Source of the DNA: Curvibacter sp. CHRR-16
GTDB lineage: Bacteria; Pseudomonadota; Gammaproteobacteria; Burkholderiales; Burkholderiaceae_C
DNA length: 64,000 bases
Reading direction: 5' to 3'
NCBI RefSeq assembly: GCF_018474005.1
Contig: NZ_JAHCSH010000005.1
Coordinates: forward strand, 1-64,000
Translations under genes and position numbers: made by a program
Shown: positions 1 through 7,128 of the stretch, in pieces
How the letters are laid out: every line of letters begins with the position of its first letter
Numbering within the stretch: position 1 is the stretch's first letter
Notes under the pieces: generated by a model
What the model was told of the DNA's origin: nothing
Seen by the model: the letters and a program-made list of their open reading frames with translations, nothing else
Databases searched by the model: none

Positions 1-191
1 CTTCCCCTTCCATTAAAGTGAGTTGATGAACAGTTTTGCCTCTCCATCGTGGCACTTTGTTGCCGTAAACCGCAACCCTATGGGCACGCGGCTCGCTTGG
101 GACGGGGAAGTCCCTTTCATTCGTTAGCGGTCTTAAGTCGTATGTAACTTGCCTCCCAAGGCTTGGGTTTATAAACCACTCACTCGGAGAA
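1..191. other. Left edge, probable end of a preceding integron cassette
   Basis: No convincing gene is visible in this stretch. A short open frame (26-127, 33 codons) ends in a TAG that is part of GTTAGCG at 123-129. That heptamer looks like the recombination core that should open the first visible cassette. The upstream half of the matching attC site is not clear; only weak pairing between 60-100 and 105-122 is visible. The edge therefore probably holds the degraded or atypical attC of an upstream cassette. Confidence 0.35.
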
Positions 192-539
192 ATGATGAGA
201 AACGTTACGGGATATTTAGAACTTAATCTAACAAAGACAGACGGAAGCCAAGAGCTTGTTACTGTTAGTGGAGATGAGTTTGGATTAGAGGAAGGCGGCG
301 ATTGGCGGCGAGATAAAGATGATGGCGATTTGTATGCTGGCTTTCTTTTTATCGCCTTCTGTGAAGGTTTTGACCTCATGCTAAGTGTCAACATTCATGG
401 AAATCATGTCACTCACTACAGCCTGAGCCTTCGCGAAAAAGAATTCGAAGAATTTGATATTCAAAGACTCGTAATCACTGCAGATGAACTTGACGTCAAT
501 GGCCTCTTTCCAAACGTAGATGACGACGTCGATCTATAA
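192..539 (+). CDS. Cassette-encoded hypothetical protein (115 aa)
   Basis: I do not recognise this small, strongly acidic protein. It has no signal peptide or membrane segment and ends in an Asp-rich tail. Two adjacent ATGs (192 and 195) follow a GGAGA ribosome-binding sequence at 186-190; the second has the better spacing. The stop lies directly before an attC site, so this is the first cassette gene. Local AT content is higher than in the chromosomal genes further right, which fits foreign origin. Function unknown; acidic cassette proteins of this size are common in chromosomal integrons. Confidence 0.6.
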   Translation: MMRNVTGYLELNLTKTDGSQELVTVSGDEFGLEEGGDWRRDKDDGDLYAGFLFIAFCEGFDLMLSVNIHGNHVTHYSLSLREKEFEEFDIQRLVITADELDVNGLFPNVDDDVDL

Positions 540-540
540 G

Positions 541-638
541 TCCGCTAACCTTCCGTCGAGAGGGAACCCACAAGCTGCGCTTGTGGGTTCCCTTCGCGGC
601 TTCGCCGCTGCGGCGGCCCCTCACGTCAAACGTTAGCC
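541..638 (+). other. attC recombination site 1
   Basis: An imperfect inverted repeat of about 98 bp. The outer boxes GCTAAC (544-549) and GTTAGCC (632-638) are complementary. The inner arms GTCGAGAGGG and CCCCTCACGTC also pair, with an unpaired base on one arm as in attC bottom-strand folding. The centre is a strong hairpin of GGGAACCCACAAGC with its complement, plus a GCGGC-rich hairpin. It lies between the stop of one cassette ORF and the start of the next, which is where an attC site belongs. Confidence 0.75.
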
Positions 639-644
639 AGCACG

Positions 645-1223
645 ATGACGCTCGCTGTGAATCTTCTTCCTGGGCTCCCACCCTATGGTCCGCCGGCAAT
701 TCCGTTTCCGGCGGAATGGGGGAGGACCGGGCGGGAGGGCGCCGTCGTTGAGTTCAAGACAGGCGAAGAGTCCTGGGTCGCGAACTTCCAACCCGGGATT
801 GCTGGCATTCAGCTCGCAGAACTGCATCCGAATGGTCGGGATGCCGTCGTAGTTGCATCCGGTGATCTTTGGGTCGTTGACGTCGCGAGCCGTTCGGCGC
901 AGCAGGTTTTGCCAGCGATCGACTCAGCGTTACCGGTGGACAACCCTCCCGGTTGGATCTTCGCAAGGCAGGGGCTCGCGCTGGCGCGTTTCGGGCCAGC
1001 CGGTATCCTGTGGCGCACAAAGAGGCTCTCGCTGGATGGCTTTGGTCAAGTGCGTATCGAGGGTGATCGGATATCGGGCGTCGCCTGGACCGGAATCGAA
1101 GACCAGTGGGTGCCATTCGAAGTCGAACTAGCAAGCGGGCGGTCTTGGGGCGGAAGTTTTTCTGATGACGACATCGAACGGTGGGAGCACATCGCGCGAG
1201 GGGTCGGCAACGGTGCTGGCTAA
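645..1223 (+). CDS. Cassette-encoded hypothetical protein (192 aa)
   Basis: Second cassette gene. The ATG at 645 is only 7 bp after the attC core, leaving almost no leader, as is usual for cassettes. I do not recognise the family. The middle of the protein contains short beta-strand-like stretches with Trp and Gly (for example VASGDLWVVDV) that recall a partial WD/propeller-like or YncE-like fold, but this is weak. No signal peptide or membrane helix. The stop codon TAA (1221-1223) lies inside the first box of the following attC site, confirming that the gene and the recombination site form one unit. Confidence 0.6.
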   Translation: MTLAVNLLPGLPPYGPPAIPFPAEWGRTGREGAVVEFKTGEESWVANFQPGIAGIQLAELHPNGRDAVVVASGDLWVVDVASRSAQQVLPAIDSALPVDNPPGWIFARQGLALARFGPAGILWRTKRLSLDGFGQVRIEGDRISGVAWTGIEDQWVPFEVELASGRSWGGSFSDDDIERWEHIARGVGNGAG

Positions 1224-1287
1224 CCATTCGCTGCAGCCGACCCGCGCCAGCTGCGCTGGCTTGGTCGGCTGAGCTCAAACGTTGGGG
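1218..1287 (+). other. attC recombination site 2
   Basis: A 70-bp imperfect inverted repeat. The outer boxes are GGCTAAC (1218-1224) and GTTGGGG (1281-1287). The inner arms GCAGCCGACC and GGTCGGCTGAGC pair, and the loop contains a second small hairpin (GCGCCAGC/GCTGGC). It overlaps the stop codon of the upstream cassette gene and the likely GTG start of the downstream one. Its ACG-TT recombination point (ACGTTGGGG) matches the site-1 layout (ACGTTAGCC). Confidence 0.75.
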
Positions 1288-1931
1288 TGCTTAGGGTGTC
1301 GCGCTCTTTCCTCGATCACATCACGATTACCACCTTCTCGCTTGAAGCTGGCGCTGCCTTCGTTTTCGAGACACTTGGTGTTTCTCCGCAGGTCGGTGGC
1401 GAGCACCCGCGCATGGCAACCCACAATCTGTTGCTGCGCCTCGGCGATACCACGTTCCTTGAGGTTATCGCTCCAAATCCTTCTGTCTCTGTGCCTTCGC
1501 GGCCTCGCTGGTTTGCCCTTGACAGTCTTGGCCCTCAGTCGCCCCCTTCTCTGTCCACCTGGGTCGTTCGCACTTCCGACATCCATGCCGCTGCTGTCGC
1601 CTCGTCCGAACCACTTGGGAACGTTGAGCCAATGAGTCGTGGTGCGCTCAATTGGCTCATTACCATTCCTGCTGACGGCTCAGTTCCGCTAGATGGTGCT
1701 GGCCCCGCGCTCATCGAGTGGCACACCGATCTTCATCCCGCCGCCAAGCTTGAAGATATGGGGCTCTCTCTTGCCAAATTCGAGATCGTTCACCCAAACC
1801 CAGACCGTGTCTCTCGGCTGCTATCGTCGCTCGAGCTTGATGCTCCGGTTTCCGTGCTGTCAGCGCCGTCTGGTACGTCGGCGCGTTTGGTCGCGCATAT
1901 CAACACCCCCCAGGGGCTTCGTGTCCTGTAG
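1287..1931 (+). CDS. Glyoxalase-like (VOC fold) domain protein, third cassette gene
   Basis: 214 aa. The N-terminal part (DHITITTF, then EHPRMATHNLLLRLGD and FLEVIAPNP) matches the pattern of the Glyoxalase_3-like branch of the VOC superfamily, in which a beta-alpha-beta-beta-beta unit forms a small-molecule or metal site. The substrate cannot be read from sequence. The start is inferred as GTG at 1287, at the edge of the attC core; another GTG lies at 1296 and no ATG fits. No attC follows the stop codon, and the convergent hipA gene ends 5 bp away. VOC proteins are common cassette cargo and include antibiotic-modifying enzymes, but nothing here shows resistance. Confidence 0.65.
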   Translation: MLRVSRSFLDHITITTFSLEAGAAFVFETLGVSPQVGGEHPRMATHNLLLRLGDTTFLEVIAPNPSVSVPSRPRWFALDSLGPQSPPSLSTWVVRTSDIHAAAVASSEPLGNVEPMSRGALNWLITIPADGSVPLDGAGPALIEWHTDLHPAAKLEDMGLSLAKFEIVHPNPDRVSRLLSSLELDAPVSVLSAPSGTSARLVAHINTPQGLRVL

Positions 1932-1936
1932 GCCTC

Positions 1937-3244
1937 CTACCCAATCCGCCTGGCCATTTCCTTAATCACCGTTTGCACAATGGCGCGCAGGCAGCGGGCT
2001 TCACCCGCCATGGTGGCGGCTAGTGCTGGGGTGGCGTTGCTGATGTGGGCGTTCTCCATCTCTATCTCTGCGTACAGTTTTTCTGCTTCGGCCACGGCAC
2101 GCGTGCGCAGGCTTTCCAGCAGGCGTGTGGCGGTGGCAGGGGCCAGGTTGAGTGTTTGACCTGCCTGCAGCAGCAGGGCGCGGTTGATGTCGGCAAAGCG
2201 GTGGGTGCCCAGTATGGGCCAGGCCAACTGGGTGTTGTGCGGCCAGCCGTGGTGGTCAAACGCGGGGGAGTCGTAGGTGGCTACGCTGAGCAGGTCATAA
2301 AACGGGGCGAGCTGCACGCCTTCGTGCGAGACGAGGAAGCTGAGGTTTTTCAGGTGCGCGTCGCTGTTGCCCACCAGTATGTTGAACACCAACCAGCTAA
2401 ACAACCGAGGCCGTGCCACTGCAGGGCTGCGGCAGGCGTTGGCTACGGCGGCCAGGCTGTCCATGCTGCCTTGGCTGTACTTGAAGCTGCGATCCAGTCC
2501 CAGCAGTTGGCAGGCGTCTATGGCGTGCAGGCGTTGCCAGCCTTGTGCGGTGGGGGTGCGGTCAAACCGGTCTACCAAATACACGGGCGATGGCACATAT
2601 CGCCTATGCACGTCTGGCACCGACAGGCCAAGCCGTTGCGCCAGCCGCATCACAAACCATTCGTTCACGACGGAGTGGGGGTAGTCTTCGTCCGGGTGGT
2701 CGGGCTTGAGGATGTGCGTGGAGGGTGTGGCTCCAGCTGGCTCGTACAGGGCGTTGTCCTGCAAAACGACAGCCAGTTTGTGCTGCGCACCGGCCAGCGA
2801 CATGCGTTTGATAGCGGCGTGTGTCAGCGGTGCTTTGGGCAGTTGGCGTATGCGGGTTTGCAGCGCTTCATCGGGCAGCGGGCGCAGTGCTTCACTGGTC
2901 TGCGCTGGCGCGTTGGGCGGTAGCAGGGTGATGGAACCTGCCGATTCAGCGCCGTACCACGTGAGCATGCCAAACGCGTCGGCGGCGTCCAGCTTGGCGT
3001 CTTTGGCCAGTAGCAGGCGCTGGTTTTCTTCGGGCAGCAGATTGTCAAAATACCACTGCACGGGGCGCTGGCTGGCACCGTCTAGCAAAGGGGATGCACC
3101 CAGTGGCAGGTGCGGGCTGAGCGGGAATGCTGTGGGGTTGCTCAGCCAGCTGGGCGCGTACTGAAAACTCCACAGCCCGGCCACTTCTTGCAGGGTGCCC
3201 ACCTCGGTTTGGTTGATGGTGGCCAGCAGGGCGCGTTCGGTCAT
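1937..3244 (-). CDS. hipA: HipA serine/threonine kinase toxin
   Basis: 435 aa, close to the usual length of HipA. HipA toxins phosphorylate aminoacyl-tRNA synthetases (GltX in E. coli) and cause growth arrest and persistence. Visible features: the couple_hipA N-terminal region; MSLAGAQHK at about 148-156, whose Ser149 corresponds to the autophosphorylated Ser150 of the E. coli protein; the catalytic loop NSDAHLKN (293-300); and the metal-binding APFYDL (313-318). The kinase therefore looks intact. Its ATG overlaps the TGA of hipB by four bases (ATGA), so the pair is translationally coupled. Its 3' end abuts the integron cassette array, which suggests the array or this module was inserted here. 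Confidence 0.9.
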   Translation of the reverse strand: MTERALLATINQTEVGTLQEVAGLWSFQYAPSWLSNPTAFPLSPHLPLGASPLLDGASQRPVQWYFDNLLPEENQRLLLAKDAKLDAADAFGMLTWYGAESAGSITLLPPNAPAQTSEALRPLPDEALQTRIRQLPKAPLTHAAIKRMSLAGAQHKLAVVLQDNALYEPAGATPSTHILKPDHPDEDYPHSVVNEWFVMRLAQRLGLSVPDVHRRYVPSPVYLVDRFDRTPTAQGWQRLHAIDACQLLGLDRSFKYSQGSMDSLAAVANACRSPAVARPRLFSWLVFNILVGNSDAHLKNLSFLVSHEGVQLAPFYDLLSVATYDSPAFDHHGWPHNTQLAWPILGTHRFADINRALLLQAGQTLNLAPATATRLLESLRTRAVAEAEKLYAEIEMENAHISNATPALAATMAGEARCLRAIVQTVIKEMARRIG

Positions 3245-3519
3245 GCTTGGCCTTTATGCTTTGTCCGCTCTGCGCTTTGCTCACGCAGGTAGGCGGCCAC
3301 GCTCTCGGGTACGTCTACCGTGACTTTGATGCCCAAGCCCTCCAGCACCTGAAAGAGCTTGCCCCACTGCACGGAGTCGCTACCGCGCTCCACTTTGCCG
3401 AGGAAGTTTTCGCTCACGCCTATGCTGCCAGCGGCATCGTCTTGGCGAATGTGCTGTGCTTTGCGGCTGGCCCGCACGATGTGGCCTATGGCTTGGGCCT
3501 CATGGATGGGTATTTGCAT
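3241..3519 (-). CDS. hipB: HipB-like antitoxin, XRE-type repressor
   Basis: 92 aa from the ATG at 3519, chosen because GAGGA lies 6-10 bases upstream; an in-frame extension to 3570 would run through the operator region. The protein has a helix-turn-helix (IRQDDAAGSIGVSENFLGKVERG), followed by a C-terminal strand region with a HipB-like pattern (GIKVTVDVPE). As in other hipBA systems, it should bind HipA and repress the operon. Three regularly spaced palindromes lie upstream, the nearest overlapping its ribosome-binding site. Confidence 0.85.
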   Translation of the reverse strand: MQIPIHEAQAIGHIVRASRKAQHIRQDDAAGSIGVSENFLGKVERGSDSVQWGKLFQVLEGLGIKVTVDVPESVAAYLREQSAERTKHKGQA

Positions 3520-3523
3520 AAAA

Positions 3524-3543
3524 ATCCTCACGTTTATGCGGAT
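3524..3543. promoter_or_regulatory. HipB operator-like palindrome O1
   Basis: ATCCTCACGTTTATGCGGAT: an ATCC(N12)GGAT palindrome related to the ATCC(N8)GGAT operators of E. coli hipBA, with four extra central bases. It covers the ribosome-binding site of hipB, so binding could also affect translation initiation or late elongation. Confidence 0.6.
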
Positions 3544-3573
3544 TTTCGGTGTTTTTTCTGGTTTTGACAATCA

Positions 3574-3593
3574 ATCCTCATGATCGTGAGGAT
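3574..3593. promoter_or_regulatory. HipB operator-like palindrome O2
   Basis: ATCCTCATGATCGTGAGGAT: the best palindrome of the three (ATCCTCA, six central bases, TGAGGAT, arms fully complementary). It starts exactly 50 bp from O1 and from O3. Confidence 0.65.
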
Positions 3594-3623
3594 TTCTGTG
3601 TCATTGCGGTGTTTTGTGTGTTA

Positions 3624-3643
3624 ATCCTCACGATCATGTGGAT
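3624..3643. promoter_or_regulatory. HipB operator-like palindrome O3
   Basis: ATCCTCACGATCATGTGGAT, exactly 50 bp from O2. It directly adjoins the predicted -10 element of hipBA, so it would cover the expected transcription start. Confidence 0.6.
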
Positions 3644-3671
3644 TTATATATGCCAGCCACAGCACCGTAAA
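3643..3671 (-). promoter_or_regulatory. Predicted hipBA promoter
   Basis: On the minus strand TTTACG (3666-3671) and TATAAA (3643-3648) are separated by 17 bp. This sigma70-like arrangement starts transcription near 3636, inside operator O3. The prediction is from sequence only. Confidence 0.45.
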
Positions 3672-3750
3672 ACCCGGTCAATTCCAAATGGTGGTTGGGC
3701 ATTTTTTATGCTTACATAGAGGCACAGACTGTTTTACAGGAGTGTGTCGT

Positions 3751-4755
3751 ATGTCCACGCATAGCTTGGTTCCTCAGTCCACTATCCGGCTGCCCATAGC
3801 CCACATGCATACGGTGTTTGACACCGGCGAGGTGGAGCGCAAGCTCACCAAACTGCGTGACCGGGGGCAGGGCCGCGAGTACGAAAACCTGTGCAACACC
3901 TACGAGCGCATGCTCGAAGCGGGGGCGGAGCGGTTTTCGGTCAAACCCTCTGGCGTGCCCGACATGGCCGACCTGTACGACGCGCTGCCCAACTTTGGCC
4001 TGCCGCTGGACGAGGTGCGGCGCAACCTGGCGCTGAGCCAGGACAGTCAAGACCACCTGGAAATCACCCCCATGCTGCTGCTGGGCCCGCCGGGGGTGGG
4101 CAAGACGCACTTTGCGCACGAAATAGCCAAACTGCTGGGCACAGGCATGACGCTGGTGCCCATGAGCTCCATGACGGCGGGCTGGCTGCTGTCGGGTTCG
4201 TCGTCGCAGTGGAAAGGCTCGCGCCCGGGCAAGGTGTTTGAGTCGATAGTGGAAGGGCAGTATGCCAACCCGGTCATTGTGGTGGACGAGGTGGACAAGG
4301 CCAGCAACGACGCGCAGTACGACCCGCTGGGCGCGCTCTACAGCTTGCTGGAGCACGATACCTCGCAGCGCTTTGTGGATGAGTTTGCCGAAGTGGGCAT
4401 AGACGCCAGCCAAGTGATTTGGGTGCTGACGGCCAATGACGAGCGCAGCATTCCGGAGCCGATTCTCAACCGCATGAATGTGTTTGAGATAGAGACGCCC
4501 GATGCCGATGCGTCGCGCAAAATAGCCCTGCGCCTGTACCAGTCCATCCGCGGGCAGCACAACTGGGGGCGGCATTTCCCCACCGTGCCTGCTGACGATG
4601 TGCTGGACCAGTTCGTGGACATGCCCCCGCGTGAAATGCGCCGCGCCTGGATGACGGCCTTTGGCAATGCCCGCTTAGCAGCGCACGCGCAGGTGGAGTT
4701 GCAAGACTTGCCCAGCGCGGGCAAGGGGCGTTCGCGCATGGGGTTTTTGTCGTAG
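3751..4755 (+). CDS. AAA+ family ATPase
   Basis: 334 aa. The ATG at 3751 follows CAGGAG. A helical N-terminal part of about 100 aa precedes one AAA+ module with Walker A GPPGVGKTH (112-120), Walker B VIVVDE (175-180), sensor-1 TAND (227-230) and a likely arginine finger in ILNRMN (239-243). The layout resembles the ATPase part of Lon and other AAA_2 proteins, but there is no protease domain, so it may act as a remodeller or as a partner of an unseen subunit. It is transcribed divergently from hipBA. No substrate can be assigned. Confidence 0.75.
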   Translation: MSTHSLVPQSTIRLPIAHMHTVFDTGEVERKLTKLRDRGQGREYENLCNTYERMLEAGAERFSVKPSGVPDMADLYDALPNFGLPLDEVRRNLALSQDSQDHLEITPMLLLGPPGVGKTHFAHEIAKLLGTGMTLVPMSSMTAGWLLSGSSSQWKGSRPGKVFESIVEGQYANPVIVVDEVDKASNDAQYDPLGALYSLLEHDTSQRFVDEFAEVGIDASQVIWVLTANDERSIPEPILNRMNVFEIETPDADASRKIALRLYQSIRGQHNWGRHFPTVPADDVLDQFVDMPPREMRRAWMTAFGNARLAAHAQVELQDLPSAGKGRSRMGFLS

Positions 4756-4789
4756 CTGCGTGAACCACTGCGCTAACCAAGCAGACATG

Positions 4790-4823
4790 AAAAAGCCCGG
4801 CGGGCATCAACCACGCCGGGCTT
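4790..4823 (-). terminator. Intrinsic terminator between AAA+ gene and racemase operon
   Basis: A 10-bp stem (AAGCCCGGCG with CGCCGGGCTT) and an 11-base loop, followed on the minus strand by a run of T. It therefore best serves the racemase operon coming from the right. On the plus strand the T-tract is only two bases. Confidence 0.6.
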
Positions 4824-5013
4824 GACTGGGGCACAGTTCCTAGAACCTCGATGGCCTCGCAGTCACAGGGCGCTTGGAAGGGGGAGAAGCTTCCAAAGCG
4901 CGGAAGGGCACAGATGCCCTTCAACACGATGCGATCAAAGAATTGCTCAATGAACGCACAAAAATAGTACGCCCGCAAGCGTGGTGTTTTCAACGCCGTT
5001 TGTCGGTTGGGCG

Positions 5014-5709
5014 CTAGTTTTGCAGGCTGTGCAGTGCGGCTTGGTGGGCGTGCAAATAGGTGGTGTCAAACAAGGGAACGCTGGCATCGTCAGCCCCTAC
5101 AAGCAGCGTGATTTCGGTACAGCCCAGAATGATGGCTTGCGCGCCTTGCTCGACCAGGTTGGCCATGACGCGGCGGTAAATGGCACGAGAGTTGTCTTGG
5201 ATAACACCCAAGCACAATTCCTCGTAAATGATGCGGTGCACGTCTTCACGGTCGGCAGCATGAGGCGTCAGTACCGTGAGGCCGTGTTTCTCTTCCAGAC
5301 GATGCTTGTAAAAGTCTTGCTCCATCGTAAAGCGCGTGCCCAAGAGTCCAACGGTCTGCAAGCCAGCATGCCGGATGGACTGCGCGGTGGGGTCTGCAAT
5401 GTGCAGCAGCGGAATCCGCACAGCCGCCTCTAGGGCGGCGGCTACTTTGTGCATGGTATTGGTACACAACACCATAAAGTCTGCACCAGCTTTTTCCAAA
5501 GACTGGGCCGCTTGGCTCAAGAGTTCGCCAGCCGCATCCCAGTCGCCCGCGCGCTGCAGTTGCTCAATCTCGTGGAAGTCCACCGACACCAATACCACTT
5601 TGGCGGAGTGCAAGCCACCTAACTGCTGTTTCACGGTTTCATTGAGGATGCGGTAGTAGTGCGCGGTGGATTCCCAGCTCATACCGCCGATAAGGCCGAT
5701 GGTTTTCAT
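5014..5709 (-). CDS. Aspartate/glutamate racemase family protein
   Basis: 231 aa, typical length. It starts with IGLIGGMSWEST, the signature of the YgeA-like aspartate/amino-acid racemase subfamily. It carries the two catalytic cysteines expected for cofactor-independent 1,1-proton transfer: Cys82 (LCTNTMH) and Cys197 (LGCTEI). Substrate unknown; YgeA-type enzymes are often broad-specificity amino-acid racemases. Its start overlaps the stop of the upstream lysR gene by four bases, so the two are co-transcribed. A terminator lies downstream at 4790-4823. Confidence 0.85.
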   Translation of the reverse strand: MKTIGLIGGMSWESTAHYYRILNETVKQQLGGLHSAKVVLVSVDFHEIEQLQRAGDWDAAGELLSQAAQSLEKAGADFMVLCTNTMHKVAAALEAAVRIPLLHIADPTAQSIRHAGLQTVGLLGTRFTMEQDFYKHRLEEKHGLTVLTPHAADREDVHRIIYEELCLGVIQDNSRAIYRRVMANLVEQGAQAIILGCTEITLLVGADDASVPLFDTTYLHAHQAALHSLQN

Positions 5710-6590
5710 TGTGATGTTTCCAGTGAGCGCATGTAATCGCTCCAGTAATCAATGCATGCGCGAATTTTGGGGAGTTTATGTCGCTCTGCCAGTTGCACCG
5801 CATACAAAGGCACAGGGGCTTCTGTCAAATGGTCGGTCAACACAGGCAGTAGCTCACCGCGCTGCACCAATGGCTGGGCCAGTGTGGTCATCAGCCGTGC
5901 AATACCCAAGCCTTGCTGGGCGAGTACGAGCAGCATGGCGGAGTTGTCGGTACGCACGTGCGGCTTTAGTTTGGCACTGCTAAACCATTCGTTCAGATTG
6001 GGAGCCACGCTGCTGCCTATGAGCTGATGTTGCGCTAACTCGCTGACATGTTTGGGTAGGCCATGCAAGGCAGCATAGCTGGGTGCTGCATAGAGGCTGC
6101 GCTGATAGCGTCCCAGTTCACGAACGACCAAGGTGTCGCTTCCTGCAGCGCCTGCACGGATGGCGATGTCTATGCCATCGCGAGCCAAATCGCACAGGCG
6201 ATCGTCGGCGCTGATATCAATGCGCAATTGTGGAAAGCGGTCATACAAACTAGGCAAGCTGGGTGCCAGCACCGCTTGTGCAATGGCGGCACTGGCACTG
6301 ACCCTAACCCAGCCGCTGGGCGTTGACTTGGTGCCGCCAAAATCTCCTGTAGCCACGTCTCTTATAGCCAGCATCTGCTGGGCGTGGGGCAAGAAGTTGT
6401 CCCCCTCATCGGTGAGGCTTAACCCGTGCGTGGTGCGATGCAATAGGCGCGTACTGCATGTACTCTCAAGCCGCCCCAACGCGCGCGTGACTTGGCTAAC
6501 AGAGATGTTGAGCTCCCGCGCAACGGCGGATAGTGAGCCCAATTCCACTATGCGAACGAATAGGGCTATGTCGTCTAGCTGCAGATTCAT
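5706..6590 (-). CDS. LysR-family transcriptional regulator
   Basis: 294 aa. An N-terminal winged helix-turn-helix (about residues 5-62, with ELGSLSAVARELNISVSQ) is followed by a periplasmic-binding-like effector domain. LysR proteins usually activate a divergent operon in response to a small metabolite. Here the divergent genes encode a tautomerase and an isochorismatase-fold hydrolase, and the gene downstream on the same strand is a racemase; all three are probable targets. A perfect 8-bp inverted repeat at 6607-6627 lies 17 bp upstream of its start. Confidence 0.85.
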   Translation of the reverse strand: MNLQLDDIALFVRIVELGSLSAVARELNISVSQVTRALGRLESTCSTRLLHRTTHGLSLTDEGDNFLPHAQQMLAIRDVATGDFGGTKSTPSGWVRVSASAAIAQAVLAPSLPSLYDRFPQLRIDISADDRLCDLARDGIDIAIRAGAAGSDTLVVRELGRYQRSLYAAPSYAALHGLPKHVSELAQHQLIGSSVAPNLNEWFSSAKLKPHVRTDNSAMLLVLAQQGLGIARLMTTLAQPLVQRGELLPVLTDHLTEAPVPLYAVQLAERHKLPKIRACIDYWSDYMRSLETSQ

Positions 6591-6606
6591 GGCTGGAGTA
6601 TCTTTT

Positions 6607-6627
6607 GTTTTGCAGTATTTGCAAAAC
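6607..6627. promoter_or_regulatory. Palindrome in the LysR divergent promoter region
   Basis: GTTTTGCA, five bases (GTATT), then TGCAAAAC: a perfect 8-bp inverted repeat. The position between the divergent genes and the T-N11-A-containing core are typical of a LysR recognition site. Confidence 0.55.
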
Positions 6628-6705
6628 CAATTTGATTTTTAGGCTGTTTCCGAGGGTTGGTACATTCAATAAAGTGCAAGCACCTCAAACTTTTTGGAGA
6701 GAAAG

Positions 6706-7128
6706 ATGCCTGTATTGCAAATAATGCTGAGTCGGGAATTGCCTTCTGCCCGTCAGCATGAATTGGTGCGTGAGTTGGTTGATCTGTCTACCAACATGCT
6801 GGGCAAACGCAAGGCTGTCACAGCAGTCATGGTGCAAGTGTTGCCTGCGCAGCACTGGTATGTGGGCGGCTCACTGTTGAGTGAAGAGGGATACAGTTCA
6901 GCCTGCTTGGAAATTACCGTTACTCAAGGTACGAATACTGCGCAGGAGAAGGCGGACTTTGTCGCCCAAGCACACCAAGTGTTGCGCACTTATCTGTCCA
7001 GCGATGCTGCCATATTGACACCTGCAAGCTATGTATCGGTGCACGAGGTGCCTGCGGATAGCTGGGGGTATGGTGGTCTGACGCAAGCCCAGCGCCGCGT
7101 AGCTGGTGCACAAGGAGCCACCGTATGA
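6706..7128 (+). CDS. 4-oxalocrotonate tautomerase-family protein
   Basis: 140 aa. The start is set at 6706 because this places Pro directly after Met (MPVLQIMLS). The tautomerase superfamily needs this N-terminal proline as its catalytic base; the longer frame from 6694 would hide it. An AGAGAAAG sequence precedes the ATG. The protein is about twice the length of a 4-OT subunit, so it resembles the longer, internally duplicated (MIF/cis-CaaD-like) members. The stop overlaps the next gene by four bases (ATGA). The true substrate is unknown. Confidence 0.75.
   Translation: MPVLQIMLSRELPSARQHELVRELVDLSTNMLGKRKAVTAVMVQVLPAQHWYVGGSLLSEEGYSSACLEITVTQGTNTAQEKADFVAQAHQVLRTYLSSDAAILTPASYVSVHEVPADSWGYGGLTQAQRRVAGAQGATV

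Larger units (their letters stand above)
123..1931 (+). mobile_element. Integron gene-cassette array (three cassettes, no integrase in window)
   Basis: Three single-gene modules read in the same direction. They are separated by two imperfect inverted repeats with integron attC architecture: GCTAAC boxes paired with GTTAGCC or GTTGGGG boxes. The genes almost fill the space between sites, as cassettes do. The third cassette has no recognisable attC after its stop codon and runs within 5 bp into the convergent hipA gene, so the array is terminal or truncated there. No intI gene lies in this window; it could lie to the left of position 1. Confidence 0.7.
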
